Positions 10,707-22,494 of a stretch of DNA of 64,000 bases are shown piece by piece. The stretch lies in NCBI GenBank assembly GCA_022376925.1, contig JAIOJX010000027.1:16571471-16635470 (forward strand). Reading direction: 5' to 3'. The notes below the pieces were generated by a model that saw only the letters and a program-made list of their open reading frames with translations, was not told the origin of the DNA and searched no databases. This DNA comes from Tragulus kanchil. Its lineage: Eukaryota; Chordata; Mammalia; Artiodactyla; Tragulidae. Every line of letters starts with the position of its first letter. Position 1 is the stretch's first letter. Both the position numbers and the translations under genes were made by a program.

Positions 10707-10894
10707 GTTTGTGGATTTCCACGCGGCTGCCTCCACCTGCTCGCCCTCCCGGGCCGCCCTGCTCACTGGCCGGCTGGGCCTCCGTAATGGCGTCACTCAC
10801 AACTTTGCAGTCACCTCTGTGGGAGGCCTTCCACTCAACGAGACCACTTTGGCTGAAGTGCTTCGGGGGGCTGGCTACGTCACTGGGATGATCG
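10707..10894 (+). CDS. ARSG: ARSG exon with sulfatase signature 1 and formylglycine cysteine
   Basis: ARSG is the lysosomal N-sulfoglucosamine-3-O-sulfatase of heparan sulfate breakdown; its loss causes mucopolysaccharidosis IIIE in mice and is linked to Usher syndrome type 4 in people. This 188-bp exon has acceptor TCGCAG and donor GTAACA, entering with one base and leaving with one base of a split codon. It encodes '[19 protein letters not shown]', the C-x-P-S-R signature. The cysteine at 10738-10740 aligns with human Cys84, which is oxidised to formylglycine. It also holds the NETT glycosylation sequon (human Asn117) and the start of signature 2 (GYVTGMIG). Upstream exons with the signal peptide are not in view. 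Confidence 0.95.
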
Positions 10895-11075
10895 GTAACA
10901 CGACCCTGCCGCCTGGACCCCCACCCCCTGCGCTTTCTGGGGTGGCTGCTTCCTCCATGTTTGCAGAAGCATCTCTTCTGCTCATGTTCACTTGGATGTT
11001 TATTTCTTGCTGTAGAAACTAGAAACGCTTTGCGCTCTCAGTATCAGTAATTGAAAAGACCCAACAGTGGACTAG

Positions 11076-11300
11076 GGCTTCCCAAGTGGCAACAGTGTTA
11101 AAAAAAAAAAGAAAATCCACCTGCCAGTGCAGGAGACGCAGGGGGTTTGGGCTTGGTCCCTGGGCTGGGAAGATGCCCTGGCAGAGGAGATGGCAGCCCA
11201 CGCCCATATTCCTGCCTGGAGGTTCCCGTGGAGCCTGGTGGGCTGCAGGCCCCGGGGACGCCGAGCGTCAGATGCGACCTGGCGACTGAGCGCAGCAGGG
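11076..11300 (+). mobile_element. Bov-tA SINE with internal A-run
   Basis: 'GGCTTCCCAAGTGGCAACAG', an A-run near 11100, 'CCAGTGCAGGAGACGCAGG', 'GGGAAGATGCCCTGG' and 'GAGCCTGGTGGGCTGCAGG' follow the consensus order. Confidence 0.85.
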
Positions 11301-12473
11301 ACTGAGCTGCGTGCGGAGCTAGTTTGGCCTCATCCCTCCCCCAGGGGCCGAGACCACCCAGCGTCCCGGGGCATCCTCAGGCCACCTGCGCTTTCGTTTT
11401 TGAGTGGAAGATAATTGCTTTACAATGCTGCAGTGGTCTCTGCCGTACGTCACCTCGAATCAGTCATAATTATGCGTGATCCCGTCCCTCCTGAGCCCCC
11501 CCACTCCATTCCGCCCCCGTAGGTCATCACAGAGCAGGGCTGAGCCCCCGGGCGGCACGGCAGCTTCTGGCCTGCAATCTGGTCGCACACGGTGGTGTGG
11601 CTGTGTCAGCACTGGTCGCAGGGGTGCCCTGTCTCCGGCGCCTCCCGCATGCACCAGCCTGCTCTCCACCTCTCATCTCCGTCCCTTCTCTGGAACTGGG
11701 AACCCAGAGCCTCTTACTCAGAGTGAAGTCAAAGGAGAAACATACACACTGTGTATTAACGCCTCTGCTTTCTGTCCTCGCTGAGCGCTGGTCCGGGGGA
11801 TTCTCGCCTCCCCCACCCACCCTCAGGGACGTGGCAATGGAGGGTCCCGTGGGGATGTCCTTGGGACCAGGAGATCTGTGCCAGCCTGCAGGAGGCGGGC
11901 ATGTCTGTGGGACTCGTCCCCTCTGGGTCAAGGAGCCCCACGTACATTTCAGACAATCAGACTGGAGCGGGGTCTCTGTCGTCTCATGAGGACGAGCCTT
12001 AGTCTTCAGAAAGAGGGACCATTAAGGTCTCCACCTGCTCTCCTCTCAGCCCCCTGTCTCCTTGCCTGGAGGTACCGACCACTGCGGAGCTCCTACTATG
12101 GGCTGAGCGTCCTCCCCAGCCCGCATCCCCGTAAGACTCCCAGCCCGAGGGGCGCTGTGGTCCCTGAGCTCAGCGCCGGCGGGGCTGGCGGGTGGGGTGG
12201 GTGCTTCACCAGCTGGATTGGATCTCGCTTGCCCCTCCCTCTTCAAGCCTTTAAACCCCAAGAAGGCAGCTGATTCCAGATCGACCGTTCACTACTCGTT
12301 AAGCCTTTAAAATTTTTTTTTTCTTTCCCTGGGACAAGATACTGAAGCACATCCCCTTGTTGAATTATGACTTCCCGAGAAGCACGCCTACAGGGCGAAT
12401 TAAAAGCCTGCTGAAGGAATGTTGAATCCATTGACATCACTCGTTTCTTGCTTATAATCTACTTTTTAGTTTT
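11301..12473. other. ARSG intron, no gene seen
   Basis: Mostly unique. A short L1 3'-type piece ('TTGCTTTACAATGCTGCAG') lies near 11415. Open frames on both strands show no recognisable domain. Confidence 0.5.
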
Positions 12474-12680
12474 ATGTGCCTGCGTGTTCAGTCATGTCCG
12501 ACTCTGTGCAAACCCATGGACTGTAGCCCTCCAGACTCTTTTGTTCATGGAATTCTCCGGGCAGGAATACTGGAGTGGGTTGCTATTCCGTTCTCCAGGG
12601 GATCTTCCCCACCCAGGGGTCGAACCTGCGTCTTCTGCATTGCAAGTAGATTCTTTGCCATCTGAGCCACCAGGGAAGCC
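12474..12680 (-). mobile_element. Bov-tA SINE
   Basis: Antisense: 'TGTTCAGTCATGTCCGACTC', 'GGCAGGAATACTGGAGTGGG', 'GAGCCACCAGGGAAGCCC'. Only its last ~50 bases recur at 13729 in copy 2 of duplication D, where a few bases of 'CATCTGAGCCACC' are lost. Confidence 0.95.
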
Positions 12681-14825
12681 CTTCATTTTAATTGAATTGA
12701 ATTAATTAATTTGGCGGCACTGGGTTTTTAGTTGCAGCCCACTGGATCTTTAGTTGTGGCATGCAAGCTCTTAGCTGTGGCATGTGGGATCTTAGTTCCC
12801 TGACCAGGGATCGAACCCGAGCCCCCTGCATTGGAAGCTTGGCGTCTTAGCCACGGGACCACCAGGCAAGTCCCTTTTGCTTCTAGTCTTGACTGGTGTT
12901 AATGTGTTTCCCCTAATTGTATTCATTACTCTCAGTCCTGCTTCAGTCCTGCTTTTCTCTCTTCCTATTATTTTACATTTCCTGGAGGTATAATTTTGCA
13001 TATTTATTTAATTTTAGAAAGAATTTAAAAATTGAACTATAAGTTTGTACTATCATGTCATGCCGAATCCAAGCATTCCATCTAATGCTCAGTCTACTTC
13101 CCTCAACTTTTTATTACATTTTCCCTCCAAACCTGCAGACCAGTTGTAAGAAGGGACTCCTTGACCCCCTACGCCTTTCACCTGGATGCCCCGGTTGTTC
13201 ATTCTGGCTACGGGCGTTTGGCTAGAGAAGATGGTTTGGAGGTCTTTTATTGAGGCCACGAGAGAGAGTGCACTGAGTCAGACTCCTGTGGTTGCCTGTT
13301 TATTTCCGTCCTGGGTGGCGGTTCACGCTGCTCCCGTTTCGGTCTCTGTGCACACACGTTCTCTCTGTCCCCTCGCCTCCTGGGTGATTCCCTGGGATCA
13401 TCTCCCAGAGCAGCACGGGCAGGTCACAGAGCCGCAGGCCTGCCGCGCGCTCCCCGGTGAACCCGTTTCAGAGCGAGGAGCAGCGCGTGGCTGGCGTCCC
13501 TCGCCCGCTGGCCTCGCTCGGGCTGCGGCGGCAGGGCGGCCCCTCGGTCCCTCGCTCAGCCTCTGCGGGCGGCTGATGCTGCCGGGGAGGACGGTGGTGA
13601 CACCAGGCGGGCGCAGCCTCTCTGGGACGGTGCGGCCGTGCACCTGCTGCCTGGGTCCTTTGCCGGGTCCCCAGCAGAGGAGGGCAGAACGGAGGAACCC
13701 TGGGGGCGGACGTCGCGCGGCACCGCCCTCTTCTGCATTGCAAGTAGATTCTTTGCCAGCCACCAGGGAAGCCCTTCATTTTAATTGAATTGAATTAATT
13801 AATTTGGCGGCACTGGGTTTTTAGTTGCAGCCCACTGGATCTTTAGTTGTGGCATGCAAGCTCTTAGCTGTGGCATGTGGGATCTTAGTTCCCTGACCAG
13901 GGATCGAACCCGAGCCCCCTGCATTGGAAGCTTGGCGTCTTAGCCACGGGACCACCAGGCAAGTCCCTTTTGCTTCTAGTCTTGACTGGTGTTAATGTGT
14001 TTCCCCTAATTGTATTCATTACTCTCAGTCCTGCTTCAGTCCTGCTTTTCTCTCTTCCTATTATTTTACATTTCCTGGAGGTATAATTTTGCATATTTAT
14101 TTAATTTTAGAAAGAATTTAAAAATTGAACTATAAGTTTGTACTATCATGTCATGCCGAATCCAAGCATTCCATCTAATGCTCAGTCTACTTCCCTCAAC
14201 TTTTTATTACATTTTCCCTCCAAACCTGCAGACCAGTTGTAAGAAGGGACTCCTTGACCCCCTACGCCTTTCACCTGGATGCCCCGGTTGTTCATTCTGG
14301 CTACGGGCGTTTGGCTAGAGAAGATGGTTTGGAGGTCTTTTATTGAGGCCACGAGAGAGAGTGCACTGAGTCAGACTCCTGTGGTTGCCTGTTTATTTCC
14401 GTCCTGGGTGGCGGTTCACGCTGCTCCCGTTTCGGTCTCTGTGCACACACGTTCTCTCTGTCCCCTCGCCTCCTGGGTGATTCCCTGGGATCATCTCCCA
14501 GAGCAGCACGGGCAGGTCACAGAGCCGCAGGCCTGCCGCGCGCTCCCCGGTGAACCCGTTTCAGAGCGAGGAGCAGCGCGTGGCTGGCGTCCCTCGCCCG
14601 CTGGCCTCGCTCGGGCTGCGGCGGCAGGGCGGCCCCTCGGTCCCTCGCTCAGCCTCTGCGGGCGGCTGATGCTGCCGGGGAGGACGGTGGTGACACCAGG
14701 CGGGCGCAGCCTCTCTGGGACGGTGCGGCCGTGCACCTGCTGCCTGGGTCCTTTGCCGGGTCCCCAGCAGAGGAGGGCAGAACGGAGGAACCCTGGGGGC
14801 GGACGTCGCTGCGGGCACCGCGCCC
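12631..14825. repeat. Direct duplication D (12631-13728 and 13729-14825)
   Basis: The offset is 1093-1098 bp with no spacer. Base losses sit at the end of copy 1 (GTCGCGCGG against GTCGCTGCGGG near 13712) and at the start of copy 2 (TTTGCCAGCC against TTTGCCATCTGAGCC near 13755). The interior looks identical. Confidence 0.95.
12708..12875 (-). mobile_element. CHR-type SINE (second copy 13801-13968)
   Basis: Antisense CHR order: 'GGCGGCACTGGGTTTTTAGT', 'TGTGGGATCTTAGTTCCCTG', 'GACCACCAGGCAAGTCCC'. Confidence 0.85.
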
Positions 14826-15124
14826 GCTTCAGAGGCAGAAGCTCAGCCTGTTCTCTCCTCTGAGCTCCGGGTGACTTGGCTTCCCTCCCCGTGCGACTTC
14901 CTCTGTGAGTCCTGAGTCATGCTTGCTCGCCGTCTGTCTCCCCGGGGACTCCGTCTCCCTCCCAGAGAGCGAGGCTTGGCTTTCGCACAGAATGCACGGC
15001 CTCTCTGTGCGTGTCCTCAAGGACGAGTCAAGCCGACGGAGACCTGAGGGCGTGATCAGCTCCCCAGGGGGCCGGGGACCCCCGGGGACTCCTCCTAAGG
15101 CCGTGCTCTCTTGTTTTCCCGCAG

Positions 15125-15172
15125 GCAAGTGGCATCTTGGTCACCATGGCTCTTACCATCCCAACTTTCGTG
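15125..15172 (+). CDS. ARSG: ARSG 48-bp exon, sulfatase signature 2 (first copy)
   Basis: Acceptor CCCGCAG, donor GTAAGG. The exon encodes 'KWHLGHHGSYHPNFR' after completing a split glycine, so across the junction it reads [13 protein letters not shown], the second sulfatase signature. The Lys and His of KWH correspond to catalytic residues of the arylsulfatase family (Lys123/His125 in ARSA). It starts and ends in the same phase, so skipping it or using it twice keeps the frame. An identical exon lies 1103 bp downstream, and a mature transcript should use only one. Confidence 0.93.
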
Positions 15173-16227
15173 GTAAGGATTCTCTGGGGAATTGGTTACC
15201 TGGGAAACAGAAAGTAAAGGTGCCCGTGCGAAAGGATCCCTTGATGTTTACGCCCTCCTGCTCCTGGGGACCAGGGGACGTCTCTCCCGAGTCAGGACCC
15301 CCTCTTTCACGGGATCGCTTGGGTGGGTCTGGGGTGCCCAGGGCTGCTGCGCCTCTCACTCGCCTCTCTCCTGGACCCTGTCCCGGGCCCACTGTTTGAT
15401 GGCTGTCTGCCTTCTGGGTTCCTTCATCATGAGGCCGTGAGCATTCTCCTTGAGCAGGTTCTTCACGTGTTGGGGAGCATTAGCCCCCGTGAGGCCCCGC
15501 GTGGTGAGAAGGAAAGTCGTCTGAGGGGTTCACGGCCGCAGGGACTCGAGGGGAGGGGAGACAGAGGAGGGAATTCTGTGCAGACGTCGCAGGGGAGCTC
15601 GTGCTGGGGGCGGGGTGGGATGAGGGAAGGTCTCCGAGAGAAGTCCCACAGGGTTTTCAAGTCTCGGTTTCTCAGTTTGACCCTCACTTCGTTTCTCCTC
15701 CTTCCCCCGGTCCAGTCCTGCCGGCCCTCTGGGCCCGGCTGAGACGCCGGCTCTTTTGAGGAGCATTTTGAGATTCTCGTCTCACTCCGGCCACCCTGGC
15801 AGCCAGGGATGACTTCTTCCTCCTCTCTCTGGTTGGCTCCGAGCTCTTAGAGAGAAGTCCTGTATCTTATCTCCCCTTCGGATGGGAAGTTTCTTGAGGC
15901 AGAAGGCAGGCAGTAGATGGTCCCAAATCTCTCCCGCTGTGGCCATCACCGGGCACGGTAGGAGTTCAGGAATTCTCCCCACTTCCTTCCCCTTCAGGTT
16001 AACTCTAATCACAAGATGTTTTGCAAATCTAGCCTTGCAGCCAGGAGCCAGCAAAGTGTTTTCTTTGCATACTTACAGAGGGATATTCATCAAATCCTCT
16101 TTTAATTACATACTCTATAACATGGCAGAATTAAATCGACGGAGACCTGAGGGCGTGATCAGCTCCCCAGGGGGCCGGGGACCCCCGGGGACTCCTCCTA
16201 AGGCCGTGCTCTCTTGTTTTCCCGCAG

Positions 16228-16275
16228 GCAAGTGGCATCTTGGTCACCATGGCTCTTACCATCCCAACTTTCGTG
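16228..16275 (+). CDS. ARSG: ARSG 48-bp exon, duplicate copy
   Basis: Identical to 15125-15172 with the same acceptor and donor, located in copy 2 of duplication E. If both were spliced in, the protein would gain 16 extra residues repeating signature 2 without a frameshift, so an automatic gene model could include both unnoticed. I regard the two as one real exon represented twice. Confidence 0.85.
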
Positions 16276-17311
16276 GTAAGGATTCTCTGGGGAATTGGTT
16301 ACCTGGGAAACAGAAAGTAAAGGTGCCCGTGCGAAAGGATCCCTTGATGTTTACGCCCTCCTGCTCCTGGGGACCAGGGGACGTCTCTCCCGAGTCAGGA
16401 CCCCCTCTTTCACGGGATCGCTTGGGTGGGTCTGGGGTGCCCAGGGCTGCTGCGCCTCTCACTCGCCTCTCTCCTGGACCCTGTCCCGGGCCCACTGTTT
16501 GATGGCTGTCTGCCTTCTGGGTTCCTTCATCATGAGGCCGTGAGCATTCTCCTTGAGCAGGTTCTTCACGTGTTGGGGAGCATTAGCCCCCGTGAGGCCC
16601 CGCGTGGTGAGAAGGAAAGTCGTCTGAGGGGTTCACGGCCGCAGGGACTCGAGGGGAGGGGAGACAGAGGAGGGAATTCTGTGCAGACGTCGCAGGGGAG
16701 CTCGTGCTGGGGGCGGGGTGGGATGAGGGAAGGTCTCCGAGAGAAGTCCCACAGGGTTTTCAAGTCTCGGTTTCTCAGTTTGACCCTCACTTCGTTTCTC
16801 CTCCTTCCCCCGGTCCAGTCCTGCCGGCCCTCTGGGCCCGGCTGAGACGCCGGCTCTTTTGAGGAGCATTTTGAGATTCTCGTCTCACTCCGGCCACCCT
16901 GGCAGCCAGGGATGACTTCTTCCTCCTCTCTCTGGTTGGCTCCGAGCTCTTAGAGAGAAGTCCTGTATCTTATCTCCCCTTCGGATGGGAAGTTTCTTGA
17001 GGCAGAAGGCAGGCAGTAGATGGTCCCAAATCTCTCCCGCTGTGGCCATCACCGGGCACGGTAGGAGTTCAGGAATTCTCCCCACTTCCTTCCCCTTCAG
17101 GTTAACTCTAATCACAAGATGTTTTGCAAATCTAGCCTTGCAGCCAGGAGCCAGCAAAGTGTTTTCTTTGCATACTTACAGAGGGATATTCATCAAATCC
17201 TCTTTTAATTACATACTCTATAACATGGCAGAATTAAATCACGGGAAATGGCGTTTCTGTCCGGGGTGTAAGAACGCAGGCTGGCAGTCTAACCTGAGCC
17301 TTCTCTTCCAG

Positions 17312-17426
17312 GGTTTGATTACTACTTTGGAATCCCGTATAGCCACGACATGGGCTGCACCGACACCCCGGGGTACAACCGCCCCCCCTGCCCTGCGTGC
17401 CCACGGGGCCACGCGCCGCGCTCCAG
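17312..17426 (+). CDS. ARSG: ARSG exon following signature 2
   Basis: 115 bp with acceptor TCTTCCAG and donor GTAATC, joining in phase to both neighbours. It encodes '[20 protein letters not shown]' and then '[17 protein letters not shown]', matching human ARSG closely in the first half. The cysteine- and proline-rich end is typical of ARSG and varies between species. It lies just outside duplication E and so is present once. Confidence 0.94.
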
Positions 17427-17623
17427 GTAATCCTAGCCGAGGCGTCGGCTCTGGGCCCCCGAGCCAGGGAAGTCCTGGGAACCTGCTCCGTCTGGGGAGG
17501 TGAGAGAGGCGGGTGGGGACCAGTTACAACAGCAAAGAACGATCCAGGACCTTTAGTGCAAATGTACACATATTACGTGAATGGGATGCAAGAACGCTTT
17601 CCGTGAAGACGAGGGGAACCCCA

Positions 17624-19850
17624 TCTCTTTCATTGGCATTTTCCGGTGTCCTTGAACTGTTGAGCTCAGTTGTTGGGTGGGGGTGCCCCCCGGGTCTCAC
17701 GTAGCTGGCCACCTGCCTCTTCTGCTCCTGGACCCCACGCCTGTCCCTGACACAAGGAGGGAGAGAGAGAAAAGTCCGCAGGCCTCGGTCCACACCCCAC
17801 CCCCACCCGCGTGAGCCGGCGTTGGAATGCAGCGCAAGCTCTCAACAGGATGTTTTAAAAACGTATTCAGTGAAATGGGAAATGCTCACAATAGAATAGT
17901 AAGTGAAACAAGCAGGAAACAAATTATCAACATGGATCTGACCCACGTCTGTATTTACACCTCTGATATCCCCAGAGGAAATACGCCAGAACAGTGACCA
18001 CGGCTTGTTGCCTCTGGCCATGCCATTAGGAAGTGCTCGTTTATCCCCCCGCTTCTTGTATTTTCCAGATATTCTGTAGCGAGCGGTCGGTATGTTTCTA
18101 GACCTTTGTTGCCTGTGACTCAGGTAACAAAACAACACCGGCAGGTGCTCTGCGGCTCAGTCCGCGCCCTGTGGCTGCTTACAGAAGCAGGCGTCCGAGC
18201 CGCGCGGGGCAGGAGCGTCTCAGGTGGCTTGTTGATAACACAGTGGTTAGCGGACTAATGATCGTGTGCTGAGACACCGATGCATCCTGAGCACCCAGGG
18301 GTCCACGTGCGCGTGGAGTGAGGCAGGCGTCTCTCCTGCTCGTCCAGGGAGCGGGGCTTAGCGGGTGGCCCAGGCCCCAGTGGAGTCGTGAAACGGGGGG
18401 CAGAGAGGTGACGCTGGGTCTCCCTGGGGTGGGAGGAAGGGGTCGGTGGAAAGAGGGCTGCTGACCGGCTCTGGACTCTGCTGCGCATCATCGTTTGTGT
18501 AGACCTCAGTTTCTCTCCCGGCAAAACGGGAATAGTAGCACCCTTGCTCGGTAGAGTGCCTGGGAGCCTTCCGGGGCAGCCCGGCGTGTCCAGGGGGCGC
18601 ACGCTCCTGCTGGGAGGGCGTGGAAGGAGGTATGCTGGTGGGTTCACACTCAGGAAGTGGGAGCCTGGGAAAGCCATCTGGGGCCAGGCTGCTCGGCGTT
18701 GGGGGTTTCTGGGCGTCGCCGCCCCACGGGGGCAGTGCCCGGGGCTCTCTTTCATTGGCATTTTCCGTGTCCTTGAACTGTTGAGCTCAGTTGTTGGGTG
18801 GGGGTGCCCCCTGGGTCTCACGTCGCTGGCCACCTGCCTCTTCTGCTCCTGGACCCCACGCCTGTCCCTGACACAAGGAGGGAGAGAGAGAAAAGTCCGC
18901 AGGCCTCGGTCCACACCCCACCCCCACCCGCGTGAGCCGGCGGTGGAATGCAGCGCAAGCTCTCAACAGGATGTTTTAAAAACGTATTCAGTGAAATGGG
19001 AAATGCTCACAATAGAATAGTAAGTGAAACAAGCAGGAAACAAATTATCAACATGGATCTGACCCACGTCTGTATTTACACCTCTGATATCCCCAGAGGA
19101 AATACGCCAGAACAGTGACCACGGCTTGTTGCCTCTGGCCATGCCATTAGGAAGTGCTCGTTTATCCCCCCGCTTCTTGTATTTTCCAGATATTCTGTAG
19201 CGAGCGGTCGGTATGTTTCTAGACCTTTGTTGCCTGTGACTCAGGTAACAAAACAACACCGGCAGGTGCTCTGCGGCTCAGTCCGCGCCCTGTGGCTGCT
19301 TACAGAAGCAGGCGTCCGAGCCGCGCGGGGCAGGAGCGTCTCAGGTGGCTTGTTGATAACACAGTGGTTAGCGGACTAATGATCGTGTGCTGAGACACCG
19401 ATGCATCCTGAGCACCCAGGGGTCCACGTGCGCGTGGAGTGAGGCAGGCGTCTCTCCTGCTCGTCCAGGGAGCGGGGCTTAGCGGGTGGCCCAGGCCCCA
19501 GTGGAGTCGTGAAACGGGGGGCAGAGAGGTGACGCTGGGTCTCCCTGGGGTGGGAGGAAGGGGTCGGTGGAAAGAGGGCTGCTGACCGGCTCTGGACTCT
19601 GCTGCGCATCATCGTTTGTGTAGACCTCAGTTTCTCTCCCGGCAAAACGGGAATAGTAGCACCCTTGCTCGGTAGAGTGCCTGGGAGCCTTCCGGGGCAG
19701 CCCGGCGTGTCCAGGGGGCGCACGCTCCTGCTGGGAGGGCGTGGAAGGAGGTATGCTGGTGGGTTCACACTCAGGAAGTGGGAGCCTGGGAAAGCCATCT
19801 GGGGCCAGGCTGCTCGGCGTTGGGGGTTTCTGGGCGTCGCCGCCCCACGG
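17624..19850. repeat. Direct duplication F (17624-18729 and 18746-19850)
   Basis: The offset is 1121-1122 bp with a 16-bp spacer. All differences I see lie in the first ~220 bp of copy 2: a lost G near 18768, CCCCCC against CCCCCT near 18811, GTAGC against GTCGC near 18822, and GTTGG against GGTGG near 18941. Intronic only; no exon involved. Confidence 0.95.
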
Positions 19851-19920
19851 CGTTTTGCCCGGCTCCGTGACCACCCGGGCCGTGGGAATGAGCACGCTGC
19901 CCTCTGTGGTCTCCACACAG

Positions 19921-20058
19921 GACCCTCGAGAGGGACTGCTCCTCGGACGTGGCCCTTCCCCTGTACGAAAACCTCCGCATCGTGGAGCAGCCCGTGAACT
20001 TGAGCAGCCTTGTGCAGAAGTACGCTGAGAAGGCCGTCCAGTTCATCCAGCAGGCGAG
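19921..20058 (+). CDS. ARSG: ARSG exon with NLSS sequon
   Basis: 138 bp with acceptor CTCCACACAG and donor GTGAGG, phases consistent with the exons on either side. It encodes '[20 protein letters not shown]' and '[20 protein letters not shown]'. NLSS matches human N-glycosylation site Asn215. It lies 70 bp beyond duplication F and is present once. Confidence 0.95.
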
Positions 20059-20589
20059 GTGAGGCGCCCTGCCCCCGCCCGGCCCCCGGCGCCCTCCCCA
20101 TCCCCGCGGCCCTGGCCCTGGTTGGGCTCGGAGCCGGGGCGGAGGTCCTTTGCCCCACAGACGCAGGTGTGTCTCCCGGCAGTAAAGCTGGAGCACCGTC
20201 TGTCCTGGGGTCTCCGCGGGGCTCAGGTCCGTCCCAGGGTCACATCCTCATCATTGTCCTGCGTCCTCTCTGCTGCCCGTCACGTCCTTGAGGTCCACTG
20301 TCTTCTGGACCTTCAAAGTGTCTGTCAGGTTCAGGAGTTGGCAGGGTACGTTCGCTGCCGTCATAGACTCGCCACCAGCTTCTTGGAGAAAGCCATAGCA
20401 GCTTATTCTCCTACAGATCTGGAGACCGGTGCCTGACGTGCATCTTGGGGAGCTCAGATCAAGGCATCGGCGGGTCTGCTTCTTTCTCAAGTGTCTGGGG
20501 AGAATCGTTTCTTGTGTCTTCCAGCGTCTGGGGGCTGCAGGCCTTCCTTGGCTATGGCTGCCTCATTCTGTTGGTTTTTCTTTTCTCCT

Positions 20590-20705
20590 TTTTTGGTGGC
20601 ACGCTGGGGCTTGCAGGATCTTAGTTCCCTGACCAGGGATCGAACCCAGACCCCGGACAGTAGAAGCGCCGCGTCCTGACCACTGGAGCTCAGGGAGTTC
20701 CCCGG
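20590..20705 (-). mobile_element. CHR-type SINE (second copy 21672-21787)
   Basis: Antisense 'GGATCTTAGTTCCCTGACC', 'AGGGATCGAACCCAGACCCC' and 'GGAGCTCAGGGAGTTCCC'. Confidence 0.8.
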
Positions 20706-20807
20706 CCACATCTGATCTCTGCTTCTCTGGTCTTCTGGCCTCGCCTCTTCTGGAGGCAAGGACCTGCCTGTGATGAGGACATTCGCAGTTGTGTTTAGGG
20801 TCTACTG

Positions 20808-21005
20808 GGCTTTCCTGGTGACTCAGATGGTAAAGAATCTGCCTGCAGTGAGGGAGACATAGATTTGATCCCTGGCTCGGTCGGGAAGATCCCCTGGAGG
20901 AGGAAACGGCAGCCCACTCCGGTATGCTTGCCTGGAGACTCCCGTGGACAGGGAAGCCTGGCGGGCTACGGGGTCACAGAGTCCGACATGAATGAGCAAC
21001 TAACG
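20808..21005 (+). mobile_element. Bov-tA SINE (second copy 21890-22087)
   Basis: 'GGGCTTTCCTGGTGACTCAG', 'TAAAGAATCTGCCTGCAGTG', 'GACAGGGAAGCCTGGCGGGC', ending at 'GAATGAGCAACTAAC'. Confidence 0.92.
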
Positions 21006-22494
21006 TTTTCACGCTGAGGGTCTATTAAGACAATCCAAGGAAAGCCTCCAGTCTCAAGACCCTTAGCTTGCATCTGCACAGTGCCCTTGGCCATACAGGG
21101 CAACACTCAGAGATTCCGGGATTAGACCCCTGGATGCCTTTGGGCGCCAGTATACAGTGTAACACACAGGGCCACCTGCAGGGCCCAAGTGACCTGAAGG
21201 GAGACCCTTAGCGTTAGCCGGGCGGAGGTCCTTGCCCCACAGACGCAGGTGTGTCTCCCGGCAGTAAAGCTGGAGCACCGTCTGTCCTGGGGTCTCCGGG
21301 GGGCTCAGGTCCGTCCCAGGGTCACATCCTCATCATTGTCCTGCGTCCTCTCTGCTGCCCGTCACGTCCTTGAGGTCCACTGTCTTCTGGACCTTCAAAG
21401 TGTCTGTCAGGTTCAGGAGTTGGCAGGGTACGTTCGCTGCCGTCATAGACTCGCCACCAGCTTCTTGGAGAAAGCCATAGCAGCTTATTCTCCTACAGAT
21501 CTGGAGACCGGTGCCTGACGTGCATCTTGGGGAGCTCAGATCAAGGCATCGGCGGGTCTGCTTCTTTCTCAAGTGTCTGGGGAGAATCGTTTCTTGTGTC
21601 TTCCAGCGTCTGGGGGCTGCAGGCCTTCCTTGGCTATGGCTGCCTCATTCTGTTGGTTTTTCTTTTCTCCTTTTTTGGTGGCACGCTGGGGCTTGCAGGA
21701 TCTTAGTTCCCTGACCAGGGATCGAACCCAGACCCCGGACAGTAGAAGCGCCGCGTCCTGACCACTGGAGCTCAGGGAGTTCCCCGGCCACATCTGATCT
21801 CTGCTTCTCTGGTCTTCTGGCCTCGCCTCTTCTGGAGGCAAGGACCTGCCTGTGATGAGGACATTCGCAGTTGTGTTTAGGGTCTACTGGGCTTTCCTGG
21901 TGACTCAGATGGTAAAGAATCTGCCTGCAGTGAGGGAGACATAGATTTGATCCCTGGCTCGGTCGGGAAGATCCCCTGGAGGAGGAAACGGCAGCCCACT
22001 CCGGTATGCTTGCCTGGAGACTCCCGTGGACAGGGAAGCCTGGCGGGCTACGGGGTCACAGAGTCCGACATGAATGAGCAACTAACGTTTTCACGCTGAG
22101 GGTCTATTAAGACAATCCAAGGAAAGCCTCCAGTCTCAAGACCCTTAGCTTCGTTGCATCTGCACAGTGCCCTTGGCCATACAGGGCAACACTCAGAGAT
22201 TCCGGGGATTAGACCCCTGGATGCCTTTGGGCGCCAGTATACAGTGTAACACACAGGGGCCACCTGCAGGGCCCAAGTGACCTGAAGGGAGCCGCAGGCC
22301 GTGCCTGTGGCCTTAGCGGGGGGGCCTGTGGTCGGCCTGGAAGCACCTGCCCCCCGCCGGCTGCCTGCTGCTGCTTTGGGGGAACGGAGCCTGGCTAGTC
22401 AGGCCTTTCCATTCGCAAGAGAAAGAGGCTCCCTGGCCCTTGGCAAACCTCTCCATCTCTACATATGAGCGACGGCTAATTAAAAATCACCGTG

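Larger units (their letters stand above)
8542..10819. repeat. Direct duplication C (8542-9680 and 9681-10819)
   Basis: The offset is 1136-1137 bp with no spacer and a 3-bp CTG shared at the joint. It carries the BovB fragment and the 5' part of an ARSG exon, so the joint at about 9681 falls inside coding sequence. I see a lost G at the start of copy 2 (about 9687) and a lost T near 10248; the rest looks identical. Confidence 0.95.
15034..17240. repeat. Direct duplication E (15034-16137 and 16137-17240)
   Basis: The offset is 1103 bp, with adjoining copies and no difference that I could find by eye. It contains the complete 48-bp ARSG exon of signature 2 with both splice sites. The copies share a one-base joint at C16137. 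Confidence 0.95.
20133..22291. repeat. Direct duplication G (20133-21203 and 21217-22291)
   Basis: The offset is 1082 bp over most of its length with a 13-bp spacer. Differences are confined to the start of copy 2 (GGGG to GGG, TTT to TT, CGCGGGG to CGGGGGG) and the end of copy 1 (TTGCATC against TTCGTTGCATC near 21068, CCGGG against CCGGGG, CAGGG against CAGGGG). Confidence 0.95.
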
